A DNA stretch of 64,000 nucleotides from a virus, in the IMG/VR virus record IMGVR_UViG_3300021490_000002, positions 1 to 64,000 of that record, one strand, 5' to 3'. Both the position numbers and the translations under genes were made by a program. How positions within the stretch are numbered: position 1 is the stretch's first letter; each line of letters opens with the position of its first letter. Of this stretch, positions 50,863 through 59,681 are shown one piece after another. The notes beneath the pieces were generated by a model. That model was not told where the DNA came from and made no database searches. It saw only the letters and a list, made by a program, of their open reading frames with translations.

Positions 50863-52444
50863 AGATGGGAAAATACAGGAAGAAATTCCTCGTGAAATTC
50901 TAGCCGAAGTGTGTGCTTTCCATTACGATGCGTTTATGTATTCTGTTCTTCCAGACTTATTTTATACAAAGTCTTTTAGCCCATTCCATCGCTATCTACT
51001 AAAACTAATAGAAGATAATCAAAAAACGAGAAGGAGACGTGTTGTTGCAGGTCCCAGGGGATGGGGTAAATCCACTACTATTTCCGAAGGTGGTCCACTG
51101 TGGATTGTATGCAGAAATGATTATTTACCACCAAAGAAGCGTTATAAATATATTTTGCTAGTTTCTGACACGCAACCCCAAGCAGAAAAGAGATTGACAA
51201 CCATAAAGGAATATTTGGAGTCCGATATAATTGCCTATTTATTTCCACACGCCCACGGTCCTGGAAAAAAATGGAAAAGCTCAGAAATAATAACTAAAAA
51301 CGATATCTTGATTGGAACTGCTGGTTTGAAATCTTCCATACGTGGAACTAAATATAAAAATAGGAGGCCAGACCTTATTATAGTAGATGACCCTGACAAC
51401 TTAGAATCTGTTACCTCTCCATCACTATCAGCAACTGTTGAAGAAGTGTTTACAAGAGACCTTGTAAAAGCAGGAAGTGAAGATGCAGACATTTTAGTAG
51501 TCGGAACTGTCCTTGCTAAAACTGCCTTAGTATATAAATTACTTTATAGTGAGGACTACGCTGCCTGGGAAGGAAAGATTTTCAAAGCCCTTGTTTCTTT
51601 CCCAGAACGAATGGACTTATGGGATGAATTTGGAGAGATATTAAAAGACAGGGAGAATAAGTTTAGGAAAAAAGATGCTCTAAAATTTTATTTCGCACAT
51701 AAGGAGGAGATGCTCAAAGGAGCTAAGTCATTATGGGAGGAAGTCTATCCAGTCAGAAAGCTAATGGAAGAATACTACTTAGAAGGCAGAAGAGCCTTTA
51801 TGCTTGAAAAACAGAATGAGATAATTGAAGATGAGGAAGGAGTATTTAGACCAGAAAAATACAAGTATTACGAAGACGAAGAATTGGAAAAAATATATGC
51901 TTACCATCCTCTCATATATGTTTATGTTGACCCAACTGGAGGGAAACAGAAAAGCAGAGGAATTGGAAGAAGGAAAGGCGATTCCGACTTGTTTAGTTTA
52001 TGTGCTTTAGCGAAACTGGATAATAATTTGATTTATTTTATTGACAATAAGGTAGGTCAATTAAGACAAAGCGAGCAGTATTTTCTAATATACAAGTTTA
52101 TAAAAGAGTATGAGGAAAAAGGGTTAAGAATTTTTAAGTTGCTTGTAGAAGATAGAGGGGATAATTATTATGTCAACGGCCTAAAGGAATTTCTAACGAG
52201 ACGTGGTTTACGCAGGCCTGTCCCACAAGTTGTTACCCATAGAGTGAATAAGGTTGAGAGGATATCAATGTTAGAGCCATACCTTGACAATTGGACTCTT
52301 ATTCTTCCAGCTAACAGAAGGCGTTTTAAAGAATTTTACACTGAATTGGAAACATATCCCTATTGTGATTTTGATGATGTTCTGGATAGTTTGTCTGGAT
52401 GCTTCTTTGCAGCATATAAAACCTTTAGACTGAGGTATGCCTGA
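50831..52444 (+). CDS. Terminase large subunit
   Basis: A 537-residue protein. It has a Walker A (AGPRGWGKST, about residue 75), a Walker B (PDLIIVDDPDNL), a coupling segment (ILVVGTVLAKTALV), and the RNase H-like nuclease domain from YVYVDPTGGKQKSRG, with acidic residues at YVDP, KLLVEDRGDN and YCDFDDVLDSLSG. AGGAGG lies 10 nt before the ATG. The size is normal for the TerL family. It drives DNA into the head through the portal encoded on the other strand. The stop overlaps the next gene's start (ATGA). Confidence 0.9.
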   Translation: MLSAENSLISKDGKIQEEIPREILAEVCAFHYDAFMYSVLPDLFYTKSFSPFHRYLLKLIEDNQKTRRRRVVAGPRGWGKSTTISEGGPLWIVCRNDYLPPKKRYKYILLVSDTQPQAEKRLTTIKEYLESDIIAYLFPHAHGPGKKWKSSEIITKNDILIGTAGLKSSIRGTKYKNRRPDLIIVDDPDNLESVTSPSLSATVEEVFTRDLVKAGSEDADILVVGTVLAKTALVYKLLYSEDYAAWEGKIFKALVSFPERMDLWDEFGEILKDRENKFRKKDALKFYFAHKEEMLKGAKSLWEEVYPVRKLMEEYYLEGRRAFMLEKQNEIIEDEEGVFRPEKYKYYEDEELEKIYAYHPLIYVYVDPTGGKQKSRGIGRRKGDSDLFSLCALAKLDNNLIYFIDNKVGQLRQSEQYFLIYKFIKEYEEKGLRIFKLLVEDRGDNYYVNGLKEFLTRRGLRRPVPQVVTHRVNKVERISMLEPYLDNWTLILPANRRRFKEFYTELETYPYCDFDDVLDSLSGCFFAAYKTFRLRYA

Positions 52445-55170
52445 TGACTGACCCTTCTTATATTTATAGACCAAATTTTCCTTTAGTAGGGGCTAGACGG
52501 AATATTAAAGGCGAATACGAGCCTCAATTTAAAAGGGAAACTAAAACCATTTTTGGAGGCATCGTAAAGTTAAGGGAAGTCCCTCAGTTCTCTGGGATAG
52601 GAACCTCCATCTTTATAGATGGATTTACTGAAGTAACTACAGACCCAGGCCCCTTGCAGTTTAGAACAAACTACATAACAGGAAGGCTTTACTTTAATGC
52701 AGCCGATAATGGTAAAACAGTAACTATAGAATACTATGGGCTGGGCTCTCTAGTTGCGATAGATGAAATTAACTATATATGGTATCTCATAACAAAGAAA
52801 TTCAGGTTCTTGTCACTATTTGATACCCCAGAATCGTATAACGAGGCCAGCTACAAATATTTGCGAGTCAATAAAACAGGAACAGGCCTAATTTTCTCTG
52901 TCCCAGAATTAGGCGAAAGTATGTCAAGACTGGGAGTTTTTTATATCCCTGCTAATGAAATTATTTCAGTTTCATCCGACTCTCTAAGTAAAGTTGATAT
53001 TGTTAAAATTTATGAGGTAACTAACGGAGAAAGTACGTCTGGAGGCATAGAAAACTCTAGCAGTTATGTGGAAGAGGTAGATGAGGCCACGGTTACTACT
53101 GTCGATAATTATTGGACATTATCTCTTCCAGTGATAGAAGCTGGAAAAGGATACTACATTGAATGTAATGATGAGATAGATACATCGGATTGGAATTATA
53201 TTGACAAAATATATTTTGATGAAAGTGTTTCGGCAGACGAGAAAATAAGGTATTTAATTAAGGCCGATGACGAATATTATGGCTGGAGTGGCTCTTACTT
53301 TTTTAAGCTAAATTCGTTTACGGGAGATTCTATCTTAGTAAATGGAATTTCAAATGATGCCATACAGGCTCTAGGACCACAACATTTTGAAATTTTTGTA
53401 GGGAAAAGATTATCGTTTGTGGCATCTTTATCAACCCTTAGCGAAGACCACGCTCCTACTTTTAGAAATAAAATGACCGTAGAAGGATGGAAGGGAAAGA
53501 CTTATCAAGAAACAAACGTGGTGAATGCTACATACTTTCCATCTGAAAATACATGGAACTTGGAAAATACGTCAGATGAAGCTATTAATGTGGTTGCTAT
53601 CTTTGGTTCTGGAAGGGACGACTCTTGTTGTAGTGTGTCTGCATTTACCTTTGAAGACCTTGCCCCAGATACTCCTGTGGAGATAAAAGCTAACATACAA
53701 ACAACCTGTCAAGTAATGCAGTCTGTAACAGGCGAGACAGTTAGAGAAGGTATATTATTACCAACTACTCCTGGTAGCTGGGAAGTAGTTGATAATCCTT
53801 ATGCACTTCTGTTCGTAGAATATAGCGATACGTTTGCTTTAGAATTTGAAGAGTGTAAAAACATAGAAAACACGGGATATAACTTTAAAAGCATATTCAA
53901 GTTTAAAGATGGAAAAGTTGTTGATAGCTTAGGTAATTTTGTAAACTATGACATAATAGGTGAAGTAGCTCCTGTTCCGACCCCGTTTGGAGTTGGCATC
54001 ACTCTAAGACACCTACAAAGTCACGGCGTGAGGATATCAGACGACGGTAATGATAATTGTGGTATTTGCTTCTTTATTAGAAGTTCTAACAATTACGTAA
54101 CTTATTATATATTATCTACGAACAACCTTGTCTTAATGAGCGACATATATTCAAAGCTTGCTGTTACTGATAATACTTCTACCCGCACAGTTATTATGAA
54201 TTATACAGACTCCAGAATCACAACACTTGGAAACTTTAGCTTTGCGGGGATTGGTCCTGGAGCTAGGGGATGGGCATACAATCCATCAAGTGATTCAATT
54301 ATCGTAAAAACTAGAAATTCTACGGGAAATTGTATTTATATCGGTAGAGCACCTAACCAGCCAAGTCGCTGGGGGTCTGGGAATACAAATGCGACAGACC
54401 CTACAAAAGTACTTGATGTAGCTCTAGCGTGGGTTGGAGATGATGTAAATAACTTAGAGGTCATAAGATACGTGATTGACCAGTACCAATCCTTAATGTC
54501 TTACTATTCCAGTGCGTTCGGACAATACACAAAAACTAGACTACATCCCCCATTCAATTCGTCCGACATAACTGTTGACAATGTTTCTCCCAGAAACTTC
54601 TCTACTGATGAATTACTGAACTTTAATCCAAATAGGTATCTCGTGGAGCTAGACGGTATCTTGTATAGATGGGATACCACAAATTTAGTCTTTGAAGAGG
54701 TCTCCTCTACAAGTAGTGCAGAAAATTTATATAACGCAGGAAATACTCTGGAGGAGATAGGAAACATTCCAGAGGATGCTTGGCATGACAAGAATCCTAG
54801 CACATTGGCGATATGGATAATAGCTTACACTGATTGGAATAGAGCTCCTGTAGTTCCTACTAAAGTAGATATTAACAAAACTGAGGTAACTGCTGATGGT
54901 TGGCGTGTGTTAAAGGCAGGTGAAGAATGTACGGTAGAGTGGTATCCAGGCAGAAGGATTTGGAGGGTAAAGCATCACCTACCAGAAAATTACACAATTA
55001 AGGTTATTGTAGCAGGACTTACAACCACAAATGTAAGGGCTCAGTACTTTACAGAATTGCTTGATACACCAGATTCTTTGGATTATCATACTCCCCAAGT
55101 ATTAGCAGCAAAGAACGGCAGAGTTACAACAATCCCTTACATTAATCCGTGGATATTTCTTAGACCTTAA
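52444..55170 (+). CDS. Large fibre/adaptor protein with DTP motifs
   Basis: A 908-residue protein. Residues 1-115 share a module with the minus-strand protein at 59682 (strands ending YITGRLYFNAADNGKTVTIEYYGLGS, then AIDEIN). A motif FLSLFDTPESYNEASYKYLRV follows (about 122-145) and a second variant FTELLDTPDSLDYHT near the C-terminus. The middle is beta-rich, with Cys-containing segments. The N-terminus probably docks on the virion and the C-terminus binds the next protein. It is translationally coupled to TerL. Confidence 0.55.
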   Translation: MTDPSYIYRPNFPLVGARRNIKGEYEPQFKRETKTIFGGIVKLREVPQFSGIGTSIFIDGFTEVTTDPGPLQFRTNYITGRLYFNAADNGKTVTIEYYGLGSLVAIDEINYIWYLITKKFRFLSLFDTPESYNEASYKYLRVNKTGTGLIFSVPELGESMSRLGVFYIPANEIISVSSDSLSKVDIVKIYEVTNGESTSGGIENSSSYVEEVDEATVTTVDNYWTLSLPVIEAGKGYYIECNDEIDTSDWNYIDKIYFDESVSADEKIRYLIKADDEYYGWSGSYFFKLNSFTGDSILVNGISNDAIQALGPQHFEIFVGKRLSFVASLSTLSEDHAPTFRNKMTVEGWKGKTYQETNVVNATYFPSENTWNLENTSDEAINVVAIFGSGRDDSCCSVSAFTFEDLAPDTPVEIKANIQTTCQVMQSVTGETVREGILLPTTPGSWEVVDNPYALLFVEYSDTFALEFEECKNIENTGYNFKSIFKFKDGKVVDSLGNFVNYDIIGEVAPVPTPFGVGITLRHLQSHGVRISDDGNDNCGICFFIRSSNNYVTYYILSTNNLVLMSDIYSKLAVTDNTSTRTVIMNYTDSRITTLGNFSFAGIGPGARGWAYNPSSDSIIVKTRNSTGNCIYIGRAPNQPSRWGSGNTNATDPTKVLDVALAWVGDDVNNLEVIRYVIDQYQSLMSYYSSAFGQYTKTRLHPPFNSSDITVDNVSPRNFSTDELLNFNPNRYLVELDGILYRWDTTNLVFEEVSSTSSAENLYNAGNTLEEIGNIPEDAWHDKNPSTLAIWIIAYTDWNRAPVVPTKVDINKTEVTADGWRVLKAGEECTVEWYPGRRIWRVKHHLPENYTIKVIVAGLTTTNVRAQYFTELLDTPDSLDYHTPQVLAAKNGRVTTIPYINPWIFLRP

Positions 55171-55182
55171 AGGAGAGAAAGC

Positions 55183-55488
55183 ATGATTCATAGGGAAAAA
55201 CCAGGGGCAGATACCGAAGTCGTACTTTACACTTCCATCTCCAGAACGTATAATATTTTGTATATAGCTAATAACTCAGAAGAGGAAGACTTCGCTACTG
55301 TCGCTCTTCTTAAGTCTGGAGAGACAGGTGTCCAGGATAAAGAAATCTACCCATCTCTAAGAATACCTCCACACGACACATTTATTACATCACCAATTCC
55401 CCTAGACCAGACAGAATCAATCGCAGTCAAATCAGCAGGCGGAAACCTGGTATTTACATTGTTAGTATCAAGTGTTTACGAAGGGTAA
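55183..55488 (+). CDS. Small beta-sandwich structural protein
   Basis: A 101-residue protein with GGAG upstream. The sequence reads as alternating strands (VVLYTSISRTYNILYIANNS, FATVALLKSGETGV, LRIPPHDTFITSPIPL, LVFTLLVSSVYEG). Small proteins of this type often join fibre genes and may form tail-tip or neck plugs. No family was recognised. It lies between the adaptor and the basic protein genes. Confidence 0.5.
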   Translation: MIHREKPGADTEVVLYTSISRTYNILYIANNSEEEDFATVALLKSGETGVQDKEIYPSLRIPPHDTFITSPIPLDQTESIAVKSAGGNLVFTLLVSSVYEG

Positions 55489-55518
55489 CATTAAACGTTT
55501 AAAGGGGGTCTTGACAAA

Positions 55519-55845
55519 ATGGCTAGAAGAAAAGTTAGAAAAAAGACAACGAGGGTAAAAAACAGAAGTAAATTCCCAAAGTCTCTAAAGAAGATGTTTC
55601 AAAAGGGTGGGAAACTACTAACACAAAAGAGACGTAGGGAACTCCCAGCCAGGTATTTTTTACTTCCAAAGCAACGGAAGTATCCGTACGTGAATCCAAA
55701 TACTGGGAAGCCTTCTGTTTATCTTTTAACTGCAGCTTATAGAAGGGCCAAACAATATCATAGAAATGATATAGCTGCCAAAGCTGCAAGATTGTTGAAA
55801 AGATATTTTGGAATAACTCCTGGAGAAAGAAGGAGAAGAAGGTAG
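55519..55845 (+). CDS. Highly basic protein with DUF6582-like segment
   Basis: A 108-residue protein whose first ~50 residues are mostly K and R (RRKVRKKTTRVKNRSKFPKS). It continues with ARYFLLPKQRKYPYVNPNTG, then LLTAAYRRAKQYHRNDIAAK and ends GERRRRR. The middle follows the (F.LP..RKYP.......A..RA.Q) pattern of a small domain seen attached to phage head proteins (DUF6582-like). It may bind DNA or the capsid interior. GGGGGT lies upstream. The pI must be very high. Confidence 0.55.
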   Translation: MARRKVRKKTTRVKNRSKFPKSLKKMFQKGGKLLTQKRRRELPARYFLLPKQRKYPYVNPNTGKPSVYLLTAAYRRAKQYHRNDIAAKAARLLKRYFGITPGERRRRR

Positions 55846-55851
55846 TAAGAT

Positions 55852-57570
55852 ATGTTCCAAAAGTTTGGTAGAGGCCTAACCCAACCCTGGTCATTTTTGG
55901 ATTTAAATGACACACCCAACTCATACTCCCTACCAGAGGGCCTGTTTCAAATAGCCAAAACAGGCGACCAAGTAGTGGTAGCTCCTGTAGTTCCCGTTTA
56001 TCGTATGGGAACTGCAGGAGAAAATATTAGTAAAGGGAATGTTGTCTATATTGGGTCGGATGGAAATTATTATCAGCCAACTGAATATTCTAAGGATTAT
56101 GACATAGTTGGAGTGGCTTATAATGATGCTGCTGAAGGCGATTCATTACTAATTATTGTCTTCGGCATTATTAATGGTTTTGAAAATTTAAAAACAGGGA
56201 AGAAGTATTTTCTCGATAAAAACTTGCACTTAACTACAGATACATTAAAAGGTAAAATTCAGTATGGTATCGCAGTCTCAGAGACTGAAATATTAATAGA
56301 ATTATTTTCAGGAACAAGTACCTTCGGAGGTGGTGGAATGATAGATATGTTTGAAAAAAGGGAGGAGTATGATTCCAACGGAAACCTTATTTTTGAAGGT
56401 TCTGCTCCTCCAGGAAGTAAGGAGTCAGACCCTGTTTGGTTTATCCAAAGATATATCTATGAATCAAACAGTAGAAAAGTAACCCGTTTGTTTGCAAATA
56501 GAGATACTGAATTCAACAAGGTTTGGCGCTATAGGGAATACTATAATTACTTTGATGTTTTTAGCGAATTATACGAATATGACGAAAATGGATTTTTGAA
56601 GTATAAAGGGAAAGGAATTCCTGGAGCTACACCTGACTCTCTAGGCTGGGTAATTGCAAGAAATACGGCTGATGCTAACGGTAACACCATTGAGCTGGGG
56701 TATGCTGAAGGAAATCGTATAACGCATAAGAACATCTGGAACAACAGAGAGTCTTACAATTACGAGGTTGGGCACGTTGTTCTCATAGAATATGATACGC
56801 ATGGATATATTGTATATAAAGGCACAAGCGAAGCTGGAAAACAAACAGATAAACCTATTTGGACCATAGAAAAGTATGTTTATTACGGAAATAAGTTGTA
56901 TTCAATTGGCGTCGAAGAGAACGTTGCGTGGGATAATAGGGAAGCATATGACTACTCTTCCAAATATATCTACTTATCCTCTGCAGATGGGACTTACATT
57001 GGAGTCGCTGAGTCTCCAGCTTACCCTACAGACCCTGTGTGGGAGATAACTAAAGTTGTGACTGACCCAGATACAGGCAACGTTATCAAAATCCAAAAGA
57101 GGACTTCAGTTCGCTGGAGTGAAAAAGAAACGCTAGACTATACTCAGGAATATTGTGAGCTTTATGATTACGATGACGACGGAAAGCTTATTTATGTAGG
57201 TAAAACTAATACTCCTGGGCATGAAGAATGGAAGAATATTTGGGTAATAGAAAAGAATGTTATAGATGAAGCTACAGGACAATTGTTGCACGTATCAGTT
57301 GCTAACAAGAACCTAGAAAGCGACAACGTTTGGTCTCTCAGAGAGTCATATAATTATGATGAAGGAATCATTAGAATATATGATTACGATACTGACGGAA
57401 AAGTAATTTACGAAGGACATACAGTTGCAGGCGCTAAAACATCAGACCCTGCGTTTTTAATATATAAATTTAACTATGATGTTGACAGGAATATTGTCTC
57501 AAAACTATTACCAAATACAGACCCACAGGAATATAATAAAGTATGGGACGATAGGGCCACATACTTTTAA
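55852..57570 (+). CDS. Fibre with decoration-like head and six ~66-residue repeats
   Basis: A 572-residue protein. Residues 14-35 hold the DTP motif (FLDLNDTPNSYSLPEGLF). Residues 45-155 form a decoration-like beta domain (GENISKGNVVYIGSDGNYYQ, then YDIVGVAYNDAAEGD). From about 165 to the end six repeats follow, each with YD.(D/N)G...Y.G, then P.W.I and W..RE.Y.Y; the last ends KVWDDRATYF. This repeat type is common in phage tail proteins. It is the last gene of the rightward unit and ends in the bidirectional terminator. Confidence 0.65.
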   Translation: MFQKFGRGLTQPWSFLDLNDTPNSYSLPEGLFQIAKTGDQVVVAPVVPVYRMGTAGENISKGNVVYIGSDGNYYQPTEYSKDYDIVGVAYNDAAEGDSLLIIVFGIINGFENLKTGKKYFLDKNLHLTTDTLKGKIQYGIAVSETEILIELFSGTSTFGGGGMIDMFEKREEYDSNGNLIFEGSAPPGSKESDPVWFIQRYIYESNSRKVTRLFANRDTEFNKVWRYREYYNYFDVFSELYEYDENGFLKYKGKGIPGATPDSLGWVIARNTADANGNTIELGYAEGNRITHKNIWNNRESYNYEVGHVVLIEYDTHGYIVYKGTSEAGKQTDKPIWTIEKYVYYGNKLYSIGVEENVAWDNREAYDYSSKYIYLSSADGTYIGVAESPAYPTDPVWEITKVVTDPDTGNVIKIQKRTSVRWSEKETLDYTQEYCELYDYDDDGKLIYVGKTNTPGHEEWKNIWVIEKNVIDEATGQLLHVSVANKNLESDNVWSLRESYNYDEGIIRIYDYDTDGKVIYEGHTVAGAKTSDPAFLIYKFNYDVDRNIVSKLLPNTDPQEYNKVWDDRATYF

Positions 57571-57606
57571 AATACAGTGGGGTCTAAGTCAGCCCCACTG
57601 TATTTT
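57569..57606. terminator. Bidirectional intrinsic terminator
   Basis: A perfect 14-bp stem (57569-57582/57593-57606) with a 10-nt loop separates convergent genes. AAAA and TTTT at the stem ends give T-rich tails in both directions. The stop codons of both genes lie at or within it. Confidence 0.85.
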
Positions 57607-58351
57607 GGTACAACATCTTTTCTGCACTTAAATCAAAGTCGATATAAATTCCACTTACACCCCTTCCTTTCCTTTCCAGAATCTTACTTACATAGAATGG
57701 GTATGTTAAGGTAAAGTTGCTCTCATACTTCTTTCCTATATGGTAAGGTAAGACGACAAACCAGCAATTATCAATAATTGGAGAGGGAATATGAACGTGG
57801 TAAACTATCTTGTTTTCTACAAAATAGTTAAAAAAGTTGATAAAATTCTTAGCTACTCCTATTGTAGCTCCTGGAAGGATGAAAATCTTATCATCTATAG
57901 CGTTAATGACGTCCAGATTCACCTGACTTAGTCTCAGTTCATGAAATGCAGTTACTGGAGGACAAAAGCAAATAAGGTCGTGTTCTTTTAAAGGGAAGTC
58001 AGCCGTGTCAGGAATTTCTTTCGGAATCGTTGGAATATTTTTACTCTCAACACTTTCCAATGTATATAAAAACTTATTAGTTAAATTAACCCTTTCAACG
58101 TTTACGTCTCTTACCAGATAGAATAGGTCATCCACAACGAGAGGCCTCTTTATATTAAACGCCTTGATAATATCTGTAAGAAAGGTACTAAAACAATTAT
58201 AAACTGGAACTGATATTATATCTACATACGCAACACAACCATTTAACACATATATTGTCTGACCTAACTTTTTCAAAATAAGAAAAGAATATGGAAAAGT
58301 CTCGTAATATTTTAATGCGTTATCATCTTTTATCTCAATGAGAAAGCTCAT
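57584..58351 (-). CDS. Hypothetical protein
   Basis: A TTG at 58357 is possible, but the ATG at 58351 (MSFLIEIKDDNALKYY) has AAGGAG 7 nt upstream and is preferred; 255 residues. It is a mixed alpha/beta protein with no certain motif (ICFCPPVTAFHELRLSQVNL in the middle). The start overlaps the end of the 58335 gene, so they are coupled. It is the last gene of the leftward unit that begins with the polymerase. A 7-bp hairpin lies in its coding sequence. Confidence 0.5.
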   Translation of the reverse strand: MSFLIEIKDDNALKYYETFPYSFLILKKLGQTIYVLNGCVAYVDIISVPVYNCFSTFLTDIIKAFNIKRPLVVDDLFYLVRDVNVERVNLTNKFLYTLESVESKNIPTIPKEIPDTADFPLKEHDLICFCPPVTAFHELRLSQVNLDVINAIDDKIFILPGATIGVAKNFINFFNYFVENKIVYHVHIPSPIIDNCWFVVLPYHIGKKYESNFTLTYPFYVSKILERKGRGVSGIYIDFDLSAEKMLYQNTVGLT

Positions 58352-58568
58352 CTCCAACTCCTTTTGAACACACTTCGTCCTCTAGGGCCTGTAAAGCATC
58401 CCAAAATCTTCTCCGCATTTCCCTATTGAATTCATCTTCCAACTGAGGATTTCCTGTCGGATTATTTTGTGTTGGAAAAGGATTCTGCATTAAGGCCTTT
58501 AGCCAATAGTACTCTTCTTCAGTTAGTTCTAATATTAATTTCTTTTCTACCTTGACACTCATTTTCAT
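58335..58568 (-). CDS. Small hypothetical protein
   Basis: The ATG at 58568 (MKMSVKVEKKLILELT) has GAGGAGG 6 nt upstream; an upstream TTG at 58583 is less likely. The product is 77 residues, mainly helical (EEEYYWLKALMQNP, then LEDEFNREMRRRFWDALQAL). It may be a regulator or a small accessory protein. The C-terminus overlaps the start of the next gene. Confidence 0.5.
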   Translation of the reverse strand: MKMSVKVEKKLILELTEEEYYWLKALMQNPFPTQNNPTGNPQLEDEFNREMRRRFWDALQALEDEVCSKGVGDELSH

Positions 58569-58579
58569 ACCATACCTCC

Positions 58580-59107
58580 TCAAAAGTTTATGTTAATTGC
58601 CCTAGTCGTCCCATTTTTTTCAATCTCAAATTTACTATGTATGAGGCTTAAAAAGGATAGAGGAAGATGAATAGGCTTGTAGTAAAATTCTGGAGGCACA
58701 TAAGAATAATGTTTGATGGTAATACATGGAACCTCCTTTTTGTTGTACTCCTCTATAGCCCAGTATATGTTATAAAACCCTGCAATAAGAACAGGCGTAT
58801 TTTTATAAATCTCAACTACTGGAGGTAGTAATAATTTCCTTCCAAACTTTACTGCTTTACAATCATCTGAGACGTCAATACTTTTTTCTAAAAGTAAAGC
58901 ATAAAAAAGCTTATGTGCCTGCTCCTTCTCCGAATTATTGTCCTCTTTATCTGGGTATGTTGTAAATAAAGAATCTACGGAAAGGTACTCTATCTGGATT
59001 AAAGAAGACTTATATAAAGGAAGCTTCTTATCAGATATAGTTAAATTCCTAATGGCATTTGTAACTTCATTTCCATTAAATACTTTGTATGTATTTAAAG
59101 ATTTCAT
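58580..59107 (-). CDS. ParB/Srx-like hypothetical protein
   Basis: A 175-residue protein with GGGAGG upstream. Residues about 88-130 (KLLLPPVVEIYKNTPVLIAG, then FYNIYWAIEEYNKKEVPCIT) resemble the ParB/sulfiredoxin-like core of the type P.V....g.pVLIdG..R..A....g...VP..v. The catalytic-type GhxxR is replaced by GFYNI, so it may be inactive as a nuclease or CTPase. The N-terminus (NGNEVTNAIRNLT) is unrecognised. The call is tentative. Confidence 0.45.
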   Translation of the reverse strand: MKSLNTYKVFNGNEVTNAIRNLTISDKKLPLYKSSLIQIEYLSVDSLFTTYPDKEDNNSEKEQAHKLFYALLLEKSIDVSDDCKAVKFGRKLLLPPVVEIYKNTPVLIAGFYNIYWAIEEYNKKEVPCITIKHYSYVPPEFYYKPIHLPLSFLSLIHSKFEIEKNGTTRAININF

Positions 59108-59129
59108 TGTTCCCTCCCTATGCCAAAAA

Positions 59130-59669
59130 TTATTTATTGTTAGTTTGTGTTGGCCTATAAGGAGAGGTTGGTTTTATAGAAAAACGACCTCCGATAATCC
59201 CTGTTTCCTTTAATACTAACTCCGACTCCTCTTTAATAGGCAACTTTCCGTGTTCTTTCGTATATTTGCGAACAAAGGCAAGGTAATCTTCAGGTTCGAC
59301 TGCTGCTCTCATAGGGGATGGCTTCCTATTTAATAACTCTTGCTTTCTCCTAAGACCTCTAATTTCTTCCCCCAGAATAAACCTAAAATTTGTGACAAAA
59401 CTTTCAGGCATGTCTAAAAATCCATCTATTTTATCTTTAGGAACGTTTAACCTTTGAATCAAACCTCCAACTGGAGAAAAGGGCTGGTAAACTACTTTTC
59501 CTTTATGCTTAACTTCTTTGTATGCTTCGTTTGTATTCTCGTGTAATTCCAATTGGATATAACAACCTTCAACTTCATAATACGTGTTTTTCTCCGTAAC
59601 AAAACCACCTATCACCTTCCCAGAGCTCATTAAGATAAATTTTAGTTCCTTCCCATAAAGTTCGCCCAT
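59130..59669 (-). CDS. Hypothetical protein
   Basis: A 179-residue protein with AAGGAG upstream. The N-terminal half is beta-rich (LKFILMSSGKVIGGFVTEKN, YEVEGCYIQLELHEN), the middle has a basic helix (EEIRGLRRKQELLNRKP) and the C-terminus a helix with KEHGKLPIKEESELVLKE. It may be a regulator or an assembly factor. No motif was recognised. It lies 12 bp after the stop of the 59682 gene. Confidence 0.5.
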   Translation of the reverse strand: MGELYGKELKFILMSSGKVIGGFVTEKNTYYEVEGCYIQLELHENTNEAYKEVKHKGKVVYQPFSPVGGLIQRLNVPKDKIDGFLDMPESFVTNFRFILGEEIRGLRRKQELLNRKPSPMRAAVEPEDYLAFVRKYTKEHGKLPIKEESELVLKETGIIGGRFSIKPTSPYRPTQTNNK

Positions 59670-59681
59670 AGAAATTCTCCT

